A DNA stretch of 64,000 nt from Halopseudomonas laoshanensis (lineage in GTDB: Bacteria; Pseudomonadota; Gammaproteobacteria; Pseudomonadales; Pseudomonadaceae), in the NCBI RefSeq assembly GCF_008365385.1, contig NZ_QOVF01000006.1:94285-158284 (forward strand), read 5' to 3'. Position numbers and translations under genes: made by a program. The first letter of the stretch is position 1. The number at the start of each line of letters is the position of its first letter. Shown here piece after piece: positions 19,053-28,360 of this stretch. A model generated the notes under the pieces. That model saw only the letters and a program-made list of their open reading frames with translations. It was not told where the DNA came from and ran no database searches.

Positions 19053-19833
19053 GATGGTTATCGATAAACGCCGGGTGGCTGAATCCTTCAGTCGCGCCGC
19101 AAGTTCCTATGATCAGGCGGCAGAGTTTCAGCGCCAGGTAGGTTCGAATCTGCTGGCGCGGCTGCCCGAGCGCTTTGCGCCCCAGGCGATCATTGATCTG
19201 GGCTGTGGCACTGGTTATTTCACCCGCGCGCTGACGCAACGCTATCAACAGCCGGTAATGGGTCTGGATCTGGCAGAAGGCATGCTGCGTTTCGCCAATA
19301 GCCAATCCATTGCCGAGAGCTCCTGGGTAGTGGCCGATGCGGAAGCATTGCCGCTCAAAACCGGGTCGCAGGATTTGATCTTCTCCAGTCTCGCGCTGCA
19401 ATGGTGCCCTGATCTGTTGCGGGCATTGACTCAGGCCGCGCAAGCACTGCGACCTGGCGGCTGCCTGGCGTTTTCTACACTGGTAGAAGGCACGCTGACA
19501 GAGTTGCAGCAGGCCTGGCAGACCGTCGATGGCTTCGTTCACGTCAACCGGTTCATGCCCTTGGCCGACTTGCAGCAATTGCTGGCGATGGCCGGTTTCG
19601 GCCGCTGGCACTGTGAGGTAGAAGAGCACGTGCTGCGTTATGCGCAGCTCAGTGGCCTGACCCAGGAGTTGAAGGCTCTGGGCGCTCATAACCTTAACGC
19701 AGGACGCCCGGGAGGCTTGACCGGGCGTGCGCGCTTGCGCGCGTTAACCCAGGCCTATGAAAGCTTTCGTCAGCCCGCCGGGCTGCCCGCGACCTACCAG
19801 GTGGCGCAGATTCTCATGTTCAAGGAGTCGTAA
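19045..19833 (+). CDS. bioC: Malonyl-ACP O-methyltransferase BioC
   Basis: A 262-residue SAM-dependent methyltransferase that caps malonyl-ACP with a methyl ester to start pimelate synthesis. Motif I is IIDLGCGTGYF, motif II VMGLDLAEGML, and the family N-terminus VAESFSRAASSYDQAAEFQR is present. The start ATG overlaps the bioH stop (ATGACTGA); a second ATG nine bases later is an alternative. Earlier in-frame starts lie inside bioH and are rejected. Confidence 0.95.
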   Translation: MTEMVIDKRRVAESFSRAASSYDQAAEFQRQVGSNLLARLPERFAPQAIIDLGCGTGYFTRALTQRYQQPVMGLDLAEGMLRFANSQSIAESSWVVADAEALPLKTGSQDLIFSSLALQWCPDLLRALTQAAQALRPGGCLAFSTLVEGTLTELQQAWQTVDGFVHVNRFMPLADLQQLLAMAGFGRWHCEVEEHVLRYAQLSGLTQELKALGAHNLNAGRPGGLTGRARLRALTQAYESFRQPAGLPATYQVAQILMFKES

Positions 19834-19834
19834 C

Positions 19835-20515
19835 ATGCCCCAACGTTTCTTTGTTACCGGTACCGACACCGAGATAGGTAAAACCACTATCGCCTGTGGC
19901 CTGCTGCATGCGGCCAGGAAGGCGGGCCTGACTACGGCTGCCGCCAAACCGGTCGCGGCGGGCTGTGATGAAACCCCAAACGGCCTTCGCAACGAAGACG
20001 CGCTGGCGTTACAGGCGCAGTGTCAGCCGGAGCTGGCTTACGAGCTGATCAATCCGATTGCGCTCAAATCGGCCATAGCGCCGCACATTGCCGCCCTCGA
20101 AGAAGGCGTGCCATTGACGGTGGAGCTCCTGGCAGGTGGCTGCCTTCAGGTGTTCGACCGCAATGCCGACCTGACTCTGGTGGAGGGCGCAGGTGGCTGG
20201 CGCGTGCCCTTGAATGACGAACAAACCCTGGCAGATCTGGCCAAGGATCTGGATATTCCAGTGGTGATGGTGGTGGGCATGAAGCTGGGTTGCATCAATC
20301 ACGCGATCTTGACCGCCGAAGCCATCGCTGCCGATGGATTGAAGTTGGCCGGCTGGGTAGCCAACCAGGTCGATCCACATATGAGCCGTCCGTCGGAAAA
20401 TCTGGCGACCCTGCGTTTGCAGTTGAATGCACCGTGTCTGGGATTCGTGCCGTGGATGGAGCAGCCTTCAGCGGCCGCCATCGCCGACTATCTGGATCTG
20501 GCACCATTGTCTTGA
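19835..20515 (+). CDS. bioD: Dethiobiotin synthetase BioD
   Basis: A 226-residue P-loop ligase closing the ureido ring of dethiobiotin from diaminopelargonate, CO2 and ATP. Walker A is GTDTEIGKTT (residues 8-17); KPVAAGC and VEGAGGWRVP are the substrate and Mg sites. Starts one base after the bioC stop. Last gene of the operon. bioA, the aminotransferase needed between BioF and BioD, is not in this window, which is normal for Pseudomonas where it lies elsewhere. Confidence 0.96.
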   Translation: MPQRFFVTGTDTEIGKTTIACGLLHAARKAGLTTAAAKPVAAGCDETPNGLRNEDALALQAQCQPELAYELINPIALKSAIAPHIAALEEGVPLTVELLAGGCLQVFDRNADLTLVEGAGGWRVPLNDEQTLADLAKDLDIPVVMVVGMKLGCINHAILTAEAIAADGLKLAGWVANQVDPHMSRPSENLATLRLQLNAPCLGFVPWMEQPSAAAIADYLDLAPLS

Positions 20516-20606
20516 TCCCGGCTGTCGCGAACTGACCGATGGCGGTGCTCGCTGTAGTGGCTTTGTGCTTTAATGGTGCTAACCGTATTTATTGAGGGTA
20601 AACCCC

Positions 20607-20915
20607 ATGGCTTCACTCGACCTGATGTCAGCCGGACTGAATAGTGTTCGTCAGGGACAGTACCGCGCCAATACCGCCGCTGCCGAGATCGCCCGCATGG
20701 GCGTTCAGCGCGACCCTGCCGCGTCCCAGGCTATCCCGTTGCAACCTGCCAATGGCCAGCCTGCAGCTACCGTTGCCGTGGATACCAATCGGCCAGTCAA
20801 TCTGGTGGATAGCCTGGTCGAGTTGCAGCTGAGTCAACGCGAAGTAGAGGCGGGCGCCTCTGTCATTGATACAGCAGATGAAGTGCTTGGCACACTGCTG
20901 GACGTCACTGCCTGA
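20607..20915 (+). CDS. Small protein resembling a flagellar rod/hook C-terminal segment
   Basis: A 102-residue protein. Residues 1-35 (LDLMSAGLNSVRQGQYRANTAAAEIAR) and the C-terminal 40 (VDSLVELQLSQREVEAGA, then VIDTADEVLGTLLDV) look like the paired N- and C-terminal helices of axial flagellar proteins (FlgB/C/G/E), where the C-terminal helix reads roughly AQRAYEANAKVIKTADEML. The folded middle of those proteins is missing, replaced by a short Pro/Ala-rich linker. No flagellar genes are near. A five-residue-longer start at 20592 is possible. The role is unknown; similar small genes follow bioD in other Pseudomonas, from memory. Confidence 0.65.
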   Translation: MASLDLMSAGLNSVRQGQYRANTAAAEIARMGVQRDPAASQAIPLQPANGQPAATVAVDTNRPVNLVDSLVELQLSQREVEAGASVIDTADEVLGTLLDVTA

Positions 20916-20933
20916 TCCGCCAGGCCTTTTTCA

Positions 20934-21686
20934 ATGAGTAATCTCTCTATTTCCCCCGCCTTTTCGGGCATGGCTTCTGCCTACCCGCGCATGGCGGGCG
21001 CGTCGATGGGCGTTGCGGTCAACGGCTTTTCCGATCCTGCTGCTGTCCGTAGTTCCATTGCCCGGGAAGATGACCCGGCGGCGCGCAGTGCTGCGCTCCC
21101 AGTTACCGCCGCCAGCCCTTCAGATGAATCCTCCGCTGATAGCCAATCCGAGCGACAGGCGCAAGTACAGAGGCAGCTCAGTCAGGTAGAGGCGGAACTG
21201 TTACGCGTTACCCAGACAGAAATCCGTGAGCTTGCCAGTCGTGACCGGGAAGTGCGTACGCACGAGCAGGCGCACAAGGCGGTCGGCGGTCAGTATGCCG
21301 GTGCTGTCAGTTACAGTTATGAGCGTGGTCCGGATGGCCGCATGTATGCGGTGGGCGGTTCGGTTGCCATCGATACGGCGGCAATCCCCGGCGATCCGGC
21401 AGCGACGTTGCAGAAATTGCAGCAGGTTCAGCGCGCGGCTCTGGCTCCAGCGCAACCCTCCGCGCAGGATTTGTCGGTTGCCGCGCAGGCGGCGCAGGCC
21501 ATGGCGCAAGCGCGCGCTGAACTGGCGACTGACACCCTGGATGCTGCGACCGGCGAAGATGACGCGAACGCGGAGAATCGCGATCGCACGCCAGTTAATA
21601 CCGAAGCGGACAAGGGCATCGCAGCATACAAGCAGGTAGATGCAGCAGACAGCCTCCCCGGCCCGTCTTTGCGAGCTCAAGCTTAA
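20934..21686 (+). CDS. Putative metalloprotease, SprA-related (CJM1_0395) family
   Basis: A 250-residue protein. After a Ser/Ala-rich N-terminus and a helical segment (65-105) comes the family core: SRDREVRTHEQAH (HExxH motif at 110-114), AGAVSYSYERGPDGRMYAVGG, then GDPAATLQKLQQVQRAAL and APAQPSAQDLSVAAQA. These are signatures of the SprA-related family, annotated as putative metalloproteases though activity is unproven. The C-terminal 50 residues are acidic and low complexity. It starts 18 bases after the small flagellar-like gene, so the two are probably co-transcribed. Confidence 0.8.
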   Translation: MSNLSISPAFSGMASAYPRMAGASMGVAVNGFSDPAAVRSSIAREDDPAARSAALPVTAASPSDESSADSQSERQAQVQRQLSQVEAELLRVTQTEIRELASRDREVRTHEQAHKAVGGQYAGAVSYSYERGPDGRMYAVGGSVAIDTAAIPGDPAATLQKLQQVQRAALAPAQPSAQDLSVAAQAAQAMAQARAELATDTLDAATGEDDANAENRDRTPVNTEADKGIAAYKQVDAADSLPGPSLRAQA

Positions 21687-21948
21687 ACGTTCCAGCCTGA
21701 CTTCCAGGCGCAAGTCATTTTCTTCTCCACTCAATCTGTCTCTCTGGGCTCTCCCGTTACAATTTTTTTGTAGCGTCGCGGCGTACAAAGAGTTGACATC
21801 ATTTGCGCGTAAACGTATGTTTCAAACGTCTGTTTGAATTAGCTGCTGATGGCGTGCTGAATTTAGTCCGCACACGATCGAACGCAGCACCCAACCGCAG
21901 CCCTGATGCTGCTCTTGAATCCCGTTATAACCGTTGAGGTCAAGTACC

Positions 21949-23754
21949 ATGCCCGATTACAAGGCTCCCCTGCGTGACATCCGCTTCGTCCGCGACGAAC
22001 TGCTGGGTTATGAAGAACACTACAAGAGCCTGCCAGGCTGCGAAGACGCCACGCCGGATATGGTCGATGCCATTCTGGAAGAGGGCGCCAAATTCTGTGA
22101 GAACGTTATCGGGCCGCTCAACCGTGTCGGCGATACCGAAGGCTGTACCTGGAGCGCTGAAGGCGTCAAGACGCCGTCCGGTTTCAAGGAAGCTTACAAG
22201 CAGTACGTAGAAGGCGGCTGGCCGAGCCTGGCACATGATGTTGATCATGGCGGCCAGGGCTTGCCCGAGTCTCTGGGGCTGGCGATCAGCGAAATGATCG
22301 GTCAGGCCAACTGGTCCTGGGGCATGTACCCCGGCCTGTCCCATGGTTGCATGAACACCATTTCTACCCACGGTACCGACGACCAGAAGCACACCTACCT
22401 GACCAAGCTGGTTTCCGGTCAGTGGACCGGCACCATGTGCCTGACCGAATCGCATTGCGGTACAGACCTGGGCATGCTGCGTACCAAGGCAGAGCCACAG
22501 GCCGACGGCAGCTACAAGCTCAGCGGCACCAAGATCTTCATCTCTTCGGGTGAGCACGATATGGCTGAGAACATCGTCCACATCGTCCTGGCCCGCCTGC
22601 CCGATGCACCGGCTGGCACCAAGGGTATCTCCCTGTTCATCGTGCCGAAGTTCCTTCCCGATGCGAATGGCGAGAAAGGCGAGCGTAACGGCGTTAACTG
22701 CGGTTCGCTGGAACACAAGATGGGCATCCACGGTAACGCGACCTGCGTGATGAACTTCGACGGCGCCACTGGCTTCCTGATTGGGCCGCCGAACAAGGGC
22801 CTGAATGCGATGTTTACCTTTATGAACACCGCGCGTCTGGGTACCGCACTGCAAGGTCTGGCGCATGCCGAGATCGGTTTCCAGGGTGGCATCGAATATG
22901 CCCGCGATCGCTTGCAAATGCGTTCACTGACCGGTCCGAAGGCGCCAGAGAAGGCCGCTGATCCGATCATTGTGCATCCTGATGTACGCCGCATGCTGCT
23001 GACTATGAAAGCCTTTGCCGAAGGCAACCGCGCGATGGTGTATTTCACTGCCAAGCAGGTCGACATCGTCAAGAACAGCCAGGATGAAGAGCAGAAGAAG
23101 CAGGCCGATGCATTGCTGGCCTTCCTGACGCCGATCGCCAAGGCCTTCATGACCGAAGTCGGCTTTGAAGCTGCCAACCACGGCGTGCAGATCTACGGTG
23201 GCCATGGCTTTATCGCCGAGTGGGGCATGGAGCAGAACGTCCGTGATGCGCGTATCTCCATGTTGTACGAAGGTACTACCGGTATCCAGGCACTGGATCT
23301 GCTGGGCCGCAAAGTCCTGATGACCCAGGGCGAGGCGCTGAAGTGCTTCACCAAGATCGTGCACAAGTTCTGTCAGAATCAGGAAGGCAACGACGCCATC
23401 AAGGAATTCGTAACGCCGCTGAATCAGCTGAACAAAGAGTGGGGCGAGCTGACCATGAAGGTCGGTATGGCTGCCATGAAGGACCGTGAAATGGTCGGCG
23501 CTGCGTCAGTGGATTACTGCATGTACTCCGGTTACGCCTGCCTGGCCTACTTCTGGGCCGATATGGCTCGCGTTGCAGCCGAGAAGCTGGCTGAAGGTAC
23601 CTCCGACGAAGCCTTCTACCAGGCCAAGCTGCAGACCGCGCGTTTCTACTTCCAGCGCATTCTGCCGCGCACTCGCATGCACGTTGATGCGATGCTGTCA
23701 GGCGCAGACAACCTGATGGACATGCCCGCAGAGAACTTCGCTCTGGGTTATTGA
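21949..23754 (+). CDS. Acyl-CoA dehydrogenase with C-terminal extension domain (second copy)
   Basis: A 601-residue paralogue of the 12,134-13,936 product with the same domain order. Motifs: [59 protein letters not shown], and [20 protein letters not shown] near the FAD-binding C-terminus; the extension ends in [15 protein letters not shown]. The start ATG at 21949 follows a TTGAGG ribosome site; the five-codon-longer start is less likely. The 260 bases upstream hold no gene. Length of about 600 is shared with the DmdC-like group, but substrate is not deducible. Confidence 0.93.
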   Translation: MPDYKAPLRDIRFVRDELLGYEEHYKSLPGCEDATPDMVDAILEEGAKFCENVIGPLNRVGDTEGCTWSAEGVKTPSGFKEAYKQYVEGGWPSLAHDVDHGGQGLPESLGLAISEMIGQANWSWGMYPGLSHGCMNTISTHGTDDQKHTYLTKLVSGQWTGTMCLTESHCGTDLGMLRTKAEPQADGSYKLSGTKIFISSGEHDMAENIVHIVLARLPDAPAGTKGISLFIVPKFLPDANGEKGERNGVNCGSLEHKMGIHGNATCVMNFDGATGFLIGPPNKGLNAMFTFMNTARLGTALQGLAHAEIGFQGGIEYARDRLQMRSLTGPKAPEKAADPIIVHPDVRRMLLTMKAFAEGNRAMVYFTAKQVDIVKNSQDEEQKKQADALLAFLTPIAKAFMTEVGFEAANHGVQIYGGHGFIAEWGMEQNVRDARISMLYEGTTGIQALDLLGRKVLMTQGEALKCFTKIVHKFCQNQEGNDAIKEFVTPLNQLNKEWGELTMKVGMAAMKDREMVGAASVDYCMYSGYACLAYFWADMARVAAEKLAEGTSDEAFYQAKLQTARFYFQRILPRTRMHVDAMLSGADNLMDMPAENFALGY

Positions 23755-23790
23755 TCGTTTAGGTTGTTATGCTGAAATAGTCGTACTGAA

Positions 23791-23824
23791 AAAGGCTGCT
23801 CCCGTGAGGGGGCGGCCTTTTTTG
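23791..23824 (+). terminator. Rho-independent terminator after acyl-CoA dehydrogenase
   Basis: Stem AAAGGCTGCTCCC (from 23791) pairs with GGGGGCGGCCTTT around GTGA, followed by a T run to about 23823. It lies 37 bp after the stop codon and also separates this gene from convergent egtB. Confidence 0.85.
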
Positions 23825-23847
23825 TGCTGATTGCTTTAGGTCGATGG

Positions 23848-25050
23848 CTACCGTGCCAGACGCACGCCGCTGAATTGCCAGCGCGCCTGGGCAGGAAAGA
23901 AATTACGATAGCTATGCCGCGCATGGCTTTCTGGCGTAGCGACCGAGCTGCCGCGCAAGACCATCTGATTGAGCATGAATTTGCCATTGTATTCACCCAC
24001 CGCGCCCGCCGCTGGCTGGTATCCGGGGTAGGCGAGATAGGAGCTGTTGGTCCATTGCCATACTTCCCCATGTAGCCCCGCCAGATCCTCTGACTGCGCA
24101 GCCAGCTCCCATTCCGCTTCAGTGGGCAAACGTGCCGCGGCCCAACGTGCATAAGCGTCCGCCTCGTAGAAACTGATATGGCTGACTGGCGCATGGTGAT
24201 TGAGCGGCACTCTTCCATGCAGGGTAAATACGCTCCAGCCCTGTTCATCGTGCTGCCAGTAAAGCGGCGCCTGCCAGCCATGCAGGCCGATATGATCCCA
24301 GGCTTCCGAGAGCCACAGCTCCGGACGGCGATAACCGCCATCAAGCATAAACGCCAGAAACTCACCGTTACTGACATTGCGCGTGGCCAGTTCGAAGGGT
24401 TCCAGCCAGACCCGATGCCGTGGCCGTTCATTGTCAAAACCGAAACCCGAGCCCTGATGACCAATTTCGATCAGACCACCCGAATAAGTTTGGAAAGCCA
24501 CGCCGAGGTCGTCGCCCGCCCGCGGTGACTGGTCCGCAGATTCTGCCCGCCAGGCAGGGGCTAACGGGTTGCAGCTGAAGTGGTGTTTGAGGTCGGTGAG
24601 TATCAGCTCCTGATGCTGCTGCTCGTGTTGCAGCCCCAGTTCGATCAGATCGAGCTCTGTATCGCGAAGCTCGGAGTCGGCAAGCAGGGCGAGCATATGC
24701 CGATCCACATGATCGCGGTATTGGAGAACCCGATCCAATCCAGGGCGCGACAGCAGGCCACGTTCGGCGCGCAAGTGTCGCTCGCCGACGCCAATATAAT
24801 AGGAGTTGAACAGCACCTTGAAGGCTGGGTCGAAGGGCGGCGGCGGGTGTTTGGATTCCGCCAGCAGAAAGGTCTCGAAGAACCAGCTGGTGTGCGCCAG
24901 ATGCCATTTCAGCGGGCTGGCGTCAGGCATGGACTGCAGTTGGCAGTCCTCTGCACTCAAGCCGTGCACCAGCGCCAAGCTGTGGGCGCGGACCTTATGG
25001 AAGCGCGCCGCTAATGATGCCGCGCGGGGTAGTGGTTGAGGCATGCTCAT
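23848..25050 (-). CDS. egtB: Ergothioneine biosynthesis protein EgtB (sulfoxide synthase)
   Basis: A 400-residue non-haem iron enzyme coupling hercynine to a cysteine-type thiol with O2. The N-terminal DinB-like domain supplies the three iron histidines: His50 (PLKWHLAHTSWF) and His142/His146 (QHEQQHQE). The C-terminal half is an FGE-sulfatase-type domain (LEPFELATRNVSNGEFLAFM; RLPTEAEWELAA; VLRGSSVATP). Overlaps the upstream egtD stop by 4 bases (ATGA), so the two are co-translated. EgtA, EgtC and EgtE are not beside it, so the thiol donor and the final lyase are open questions. Confidence 0.9.
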   Translation of the reverse strand: MSMPQPLPRAASLAARFHKVRAHSLALVHGLSAEDCQLQSMPDASPLKWHLAHTSWFFETFLLAESKHPPPPFDPAFKVLFNSYYIGVGERHLRAERGLLSRPGLDRVLQYRDHVDRHMLALLADSELRDTELDLIELGLQHEQQHQELILTDLKHHFSCNPLAPAWRAESADQSPRAGDDLGVAFQTYSGGLIEIGHQGSGFGFDNERPRHRVWLEPFELATRNVSNGEFLAFMLDGGYRRPELWLSEAWDHIGLHGWQAPLYWQHDEQGWSVFTLHGRVPLNHHAPVSHISFYEADAYARWAAARLPTEAEWELAAQSEDLAGLHGEVWQWTNSSYLAYPGYQPAAGAVGEYNGKFMLNQMVLRGSSVATPESHARHSYRNFFPAQARWQFSGVRLAR

Positions 25051-26024
25051 GCTTGCGCCAGAAACACGCCGAACCAGTGTTGTTCGTCGGTCCAGTAATG
25101 GTGCCGGGTAAAGCCCGCTTCCGACAGCATGGCGGCAAAATCCGCTGAAGTGTATTTGTGCGAGTACTCGGTCAAGATACTTTCCCCCTGATCGAAATGC
25201 CTGACGCAGCCTGAACCCAGGCCTACGTCGTGATCCGTTTGCGACACAAGGCGCATTTCGATACGGCTGTCATGCTGATTGAAAACCGCATCATGCTTGA
25301 AGTTTTCGAGCTGGAAATCCGCCTTCAGTTCCCGGTTGACGACGTTGAGCACATTCAGATTGAAGGCGGCCGTCACTCCCTCACGATCGTCATAGGCGGC
25401 TTCGAGTATGGCGCGGGGCTTGAGCAGATCAACGCCGATCAGCAGCTTGCCGTGCTCGCCACAATGCTGGCGGATGCGCCGCAGCAGTCGTAACGCATCC
25501 GGTCTGGCGAAGTTACCGATTGAGGAGCCGGGGTAAAAAAATACCGGAGGGGCAAGGGGTTGCTCCGACAACAGATCGCGCAATTCCAGCGATTGGGTGA
25601 AATCACTGACCACGCCAATACATTCAACGCCGGGATGGCTGATCGCTATTCTGGCCAATGAATGCTGGAGAAAATCTGCGGCGATATCGACGCCTACCAA
25701 GCGCGAGGGCTGCACTGTATCCAGCCATTTTCTGGATTTGGAGCAATCGCCGCAACCCAGATCGATCCATTGCGCGCCACTGGGAAGAGCGGCAGCTATC
25801 TCGGCACCGCAGTGGCTGAGAATCGCGGCTTCAGTGCGGGTAGGGTAGTACTCGTCGAGCTCACAAATATGGGTAAAGAGCTCGCAGCCGAAATCATCGT
25901 AGAAATACTTGGAGTCGATGCGTGCGGCGGGTTGCAGGAGGCGTTGGCGGAGGAGCTGATGCTCCCTGGTGTGATCTTCCACCAGGGTATTTTCCAGACG
26001 TGGCACGGCGAGGGCTGGGGTCAC
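25047..26024 (-). CDS. egtD: L-histidine N-alpha-methyltransferase EgtD
   Basis: A 325-residue SAM enzyme trimethylating histidine to hercynine. Motif I is WIDLGCGDCSKSRKWLD; DFGCELFTHICELDEYYPTRTE and FFYPGSSIGNF are characteristic of the EgtD family, which usually is 320-330 residues. First gene of a two-gene egtD-egtB operon that makes the core of ergothioneine, an antioxidant thiol. About 120 bp separates it from the darP end upstream. Confidence 0.93.
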   Translation of the reverse strand: MTPALAVPRLENTLVEDHTREHQLLRQRLLQPAARIDSKYFYDDFGCELFTHICELDEYYPTRTEAAILSHCGAEIAAALPSGAQWIDLGCGDCSKSRKWLDTVQPSRLVGVDIAADFLQHSLARIAISHPGVECIGVVSDFTQSLELRDLLSEQPLAPPVFFYPGSSIGNFARPDALRLLRRIRQHCGEHGKLLIGVDLLKPRAILEAAYDDREGVTAAFNLNVLNVVNRELKADFQLENFKHDAVFNQHDSRIEMRLVSQTDHDVGLGSGCVRHFDQGESILTEYSHKYTSADFAAMLSEAGFTRHHYWTDEQHWFGVFLAQA

Positions 26025-26144
26025 GGTCAGATCCTGTGCGTTGTGGGCTCAGAACCTGAAAGCTAGCAGCAGCTCCGTGCTTTTGCCAACCGATCGGACG
26101 ACAGGTAGTGCCGTTCGGCTAGCACGCAGCAGCACAGAGGGTAG

Positions 26145-26660
26145 TTACATATCCGCTTCTACGGTCTCGCGAATCAGCTTGAACAGCTTGCGTGCGGCGG
26201 CTGGCGGCTTGTTCTCGGCGGCTTCCTTGCTGGCCTGGCGCACCAGTTGCCGCAGCGTCTGGCGCTCGGTTTGCGGATAGGCGCTCATAAAGGCTTCCTG
26301 CTCTTCTGCACTGCCGGTCAGCAACCGATCGCGCCAGCGCTCCATTTGATGAAAATGCTGAGCGTGCGCCTGGGTACTGCTGTCCAGCCGGTCGATATAA
26401 GCGCGAATGGCGTCTACGTCCTGATCCTTCATCAGCTTGCCGACAAAACTCAGGTGGCGCTTGAGCGCGCCGCGGGCGGTGTGCCGATGTGCTTCCTCAA
26501 GGGCAACACGCAGCTCTTCGGTCAGCTCGAGTTTCTGCAGCTGCGCCGGCTTGAGTTCGACCAGGCGGCGGCCCAGATCGCGCATCTCTTGCAGCTCGCG
26601 CTTGACCTGAGTTTTGCTGATGCCTTCCTCGTACTGTTCGTCGTCGTAAAACTCTGTCAT
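26145..26660 (-). CDS. darP: Dual-action ribosomal maturation protein DarP (YjgA)
   Basis: A 171-residue, highly charged helical protein that binds late 50S precursors and helps mature the peptidyl transferase centre. Typical stretches are ISKTQVKRELQEMRDLGRRL, ARGALKRHLSFVGKLMKD and the C-terminal PPAARKLFKLIRETVE. The ORF is open to 26741 but the ATG at 26660 (MTEFYDDEQYEE), preceded by GAGGTGACC, is the family start. Divergent from pmbA, an order widely conserved in gammaproteobacteria. Confidence 0.93.
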   Translation of the reverse strand: MTEFYDDEQYEEGISKTQVKRELQEMRDLGRRLVELKPAQLQKLELTEELRVALEEAHRHTARGALKRHLSFVGKLMKDQDVDAIRAYIDRLDSSTQAHAQHFHQMERWRDRLLTGSAEEQEAFMSAYPQTERQTLRQLVRQASKEAAENKPPAAARKLFKLIRETVEADM

Positions 26661-26763
26661 GGTCACCTCGTTGCGGCCCGGCTGCGGGTACGTTTCAATG
26701 CGCCATGATACCCGTTCACAGCAGCGCTGTCCGAGGTACAATGCCTGCCTTAGAGGAGATTAC

Positions 26764-28119
26764 ATGAGCCAGATTCAACCTGCCCAACACGAAGACCCCG
26801 AAATCCTGCGCGCCGAATTGGAGCAACGGGTTGCCTTTATTCTGGACGAATCGCGCCGCCAGGGCGCTACCGCCTGTGAGGTGGGTGTCAGTCAGAATAC
26901 TGGCCTGTCAGTGGGCGTGCGTCAGGGGGAGGTTGAAACCGTCGAGTTCAATCGCGACCAGGGCTTTGCGATCACACTGTACGCAGGACAGCGCAAAGGC
27001 TCGGCGAGCACCTCTGATACCTCGGACGAAGCGATTCGTTCGGCTATCGAAGCTGCACTGGGCATTGCCCAGCATGCCTCCGAAGACAGTTTCGCCGGGC
27101 TCGCCGATCCCCAGTTGATGGCCACCGAATTGCCGGATCTGGATCTCTATCATCCCTGGGCGTTGAGTGCCGAGCAGGCCATCGAGCGGGCTCTGGTGTG
27201 TGAGAACGCCGCGCTGGAGATGGACCCGCGGCTGACCAGCGACAGTGCCAATATCAGCACACAGCAAGGCTGCCGTGTGTATGGCAACAGCAATGGTTTT
27301 ATCGGCAGTTCGCTGGGCACTCGGCATAGTGCTTCGGCGGTAATGATCGTGGCATCGGATCAGGGTATGCAGCGCGACTATTGGTATGGTGTTGACCGTT
27401 TGGCGGCCAATCTGCCGAGTGCCGAGGCTCTGGGTCGCAAGGCGGCGCAGCGCACGCTGGCACGGTTAGGCACGCGCACAGTAAAAACCGCCAAGGTCCC
27501 GGTCTTGTTCGCCGCAGATCAGGCTTCGGGGCTGCTGGGTCATTTGATTGGTGCGATTGCTGGCGGCGCCGTCTACCGGCAATCGACCTTCTTGCTGGAT
27601 GCCATGGGTCAGCCGATATTTCCTGACTGGGTAACCATCGACGAGCGGCCTTATATGCCCCGTGCTCTGGGCAGTTCCGCGTTTGATGGTGACGGTCTGG
27701 CGACTCGCGAACAGGCGTTCGTTGATCAGGGCGTGTTGCGTAGCTGGGTGCTTGGCACCTACTCCGGGCGCAAGCTCAATTTGCCGAGTACCGCCAACGC
27801 GGGGGGTGTGCACAACCTGCACGTGACCAGCAATGCCGGTGATTTACTGGCGCTGCTCAAGGAAATGGGCACCGGCCTGCTGGTAACCGAATTGATGGGG
27901 CAGGGTATCAATGGCGTGACCGGCGACTATTCCCGGGGTGCGGGTGGCTTCTGGGTCGAGGGCGGAGAGATCCAGTTCCCGGTGCAGGAAGTGACGATCG
28001 CCGGCAACCTGAAAGACATGTTCGCCAATCTGCGCTGTGTCGGCTCGGATATTGAGCGTCGCGGTAATAATCTGACCGGTAGCTGGTTGGTGGACGGTAT
28101 GACGGTGGGTGGGGAGTGA
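26764..28119 (+). CDS. pmbA: Metalloprotease PmbA (TldE)
   Basis: A 451-residue subunit of the TldD/TldE (PmbA) zinc protease that trims peptides such as microcins and degrades CcdA. Conserved patches: GVRQGEVETVEFNRDQGFA, the C-terminal GINGVTGDYSRGAGGFWVEG and the extreme C-terminal SDIERRGNNLTGSWLVDGM. Length matches E. coli PmbA (450). Start at 26764 follows TTAGAGGAG; upstream in-frame starts overlap darP. TldD, the partner subunit, is not in the window. Confidence 0.95.
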   Translation: MSQIQPAQHEDPEILRAELEQRVAFILDESRRQGATACEVGVSQNTGLSVGVRQGEVETVEFNRDQGFAITLYAGQRKGSASTSDTSDEAIRSAIEAALGIAQHASEDSFAGLADPQLMATELPDLDLYHPWALSAEQAIERALVCENAALEMDPRLTSDSANISTQQGCRVYGNSNGFIGSSLGTRHSASAVMIVASDQGMQRDYWYGVDRLAANLPSAEALGRKAAQRTLARLGTRTVKTAKVPVLFAADQASGLLGHLIGAIAGGAVYRQSTFLLDAMGQPIFPDWVTIDERPYMPRALGSSAFDGDGLATREQAFVDQGVLRSWVLGTYSGRKLNLPSTANAGGVHNLHVTSNAGDLLALLKEMGTGLLVTELMGQGINGVTGDYSRGAGGFWVEGGEIQFPVQEVTIAGNLKDMFANLRCVGSDIERRGNNLTGSWLVDGMTVGGE

Positions 28120-28121
28120 GA

Positions 28122-28168
28122 GGCAGCGGCAAGCCGTGAGCTACAGGTTGCAAGCTTCAAGCGGCAAG
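28122..28168. repeat. Dispersed palindrome, GCGGCAAG type
   Basis: AGGCAGCGGCAAGCC followed by TTGCAAGCTTCAAGCGGCAAG directly after pmbA. The core words match those near 3,821, 17,111 and 42,315. No gene function; probably a REP-like extragenic element. Confidence 0.5.
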
Positions 28169-28215
28169 TAAAACCTGGGGTTTGCGAGCTCTGGGGGTGA
28201 TTCTTGGTCCGCTTG

Positions 28216-28314
28216 GGTTCCCGCCTGCGCGGGAATGACGGGAATGACGGGAAGCCGGCGGGAATGGCGGGGATCGGCGGGAATGTTGGGCCGCGGCGGG
28301 AATGACGGCTAGGG
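28216..28314. repeat. REP-like palindrome followed by degenerate tandem repeats
   Basis: Palindrome TTCCCGCCTGCGCGGGAA (28218-28235) is followed by about seven imperfect copies of a word like CGGGAATGACGG over 80 bases. The same word occurs in opposite orientation at 49,011-49,054. The 241-bp gap between pmbA and ptsO otherwise shows nothing. Confidence 0.65.
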
Positions 28315-28360
28315 CGGGTTGCGGGATAGGTTGGGGCCGGTTACGAGCTTGCAGCTTGGA

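Noticed and set aside
12134..23754. The two acyl-CoA dehydrogenase genes as a recent duplication
   Set aside because: They share architecture but differ widely in sequence and lie on opposite strands; they are old paralogues.
28216..28314. Possible CRISPR-like repeat run
   Set aside because: Units are about 12 bases, abut each other without unique spacers and are not near cas genes.
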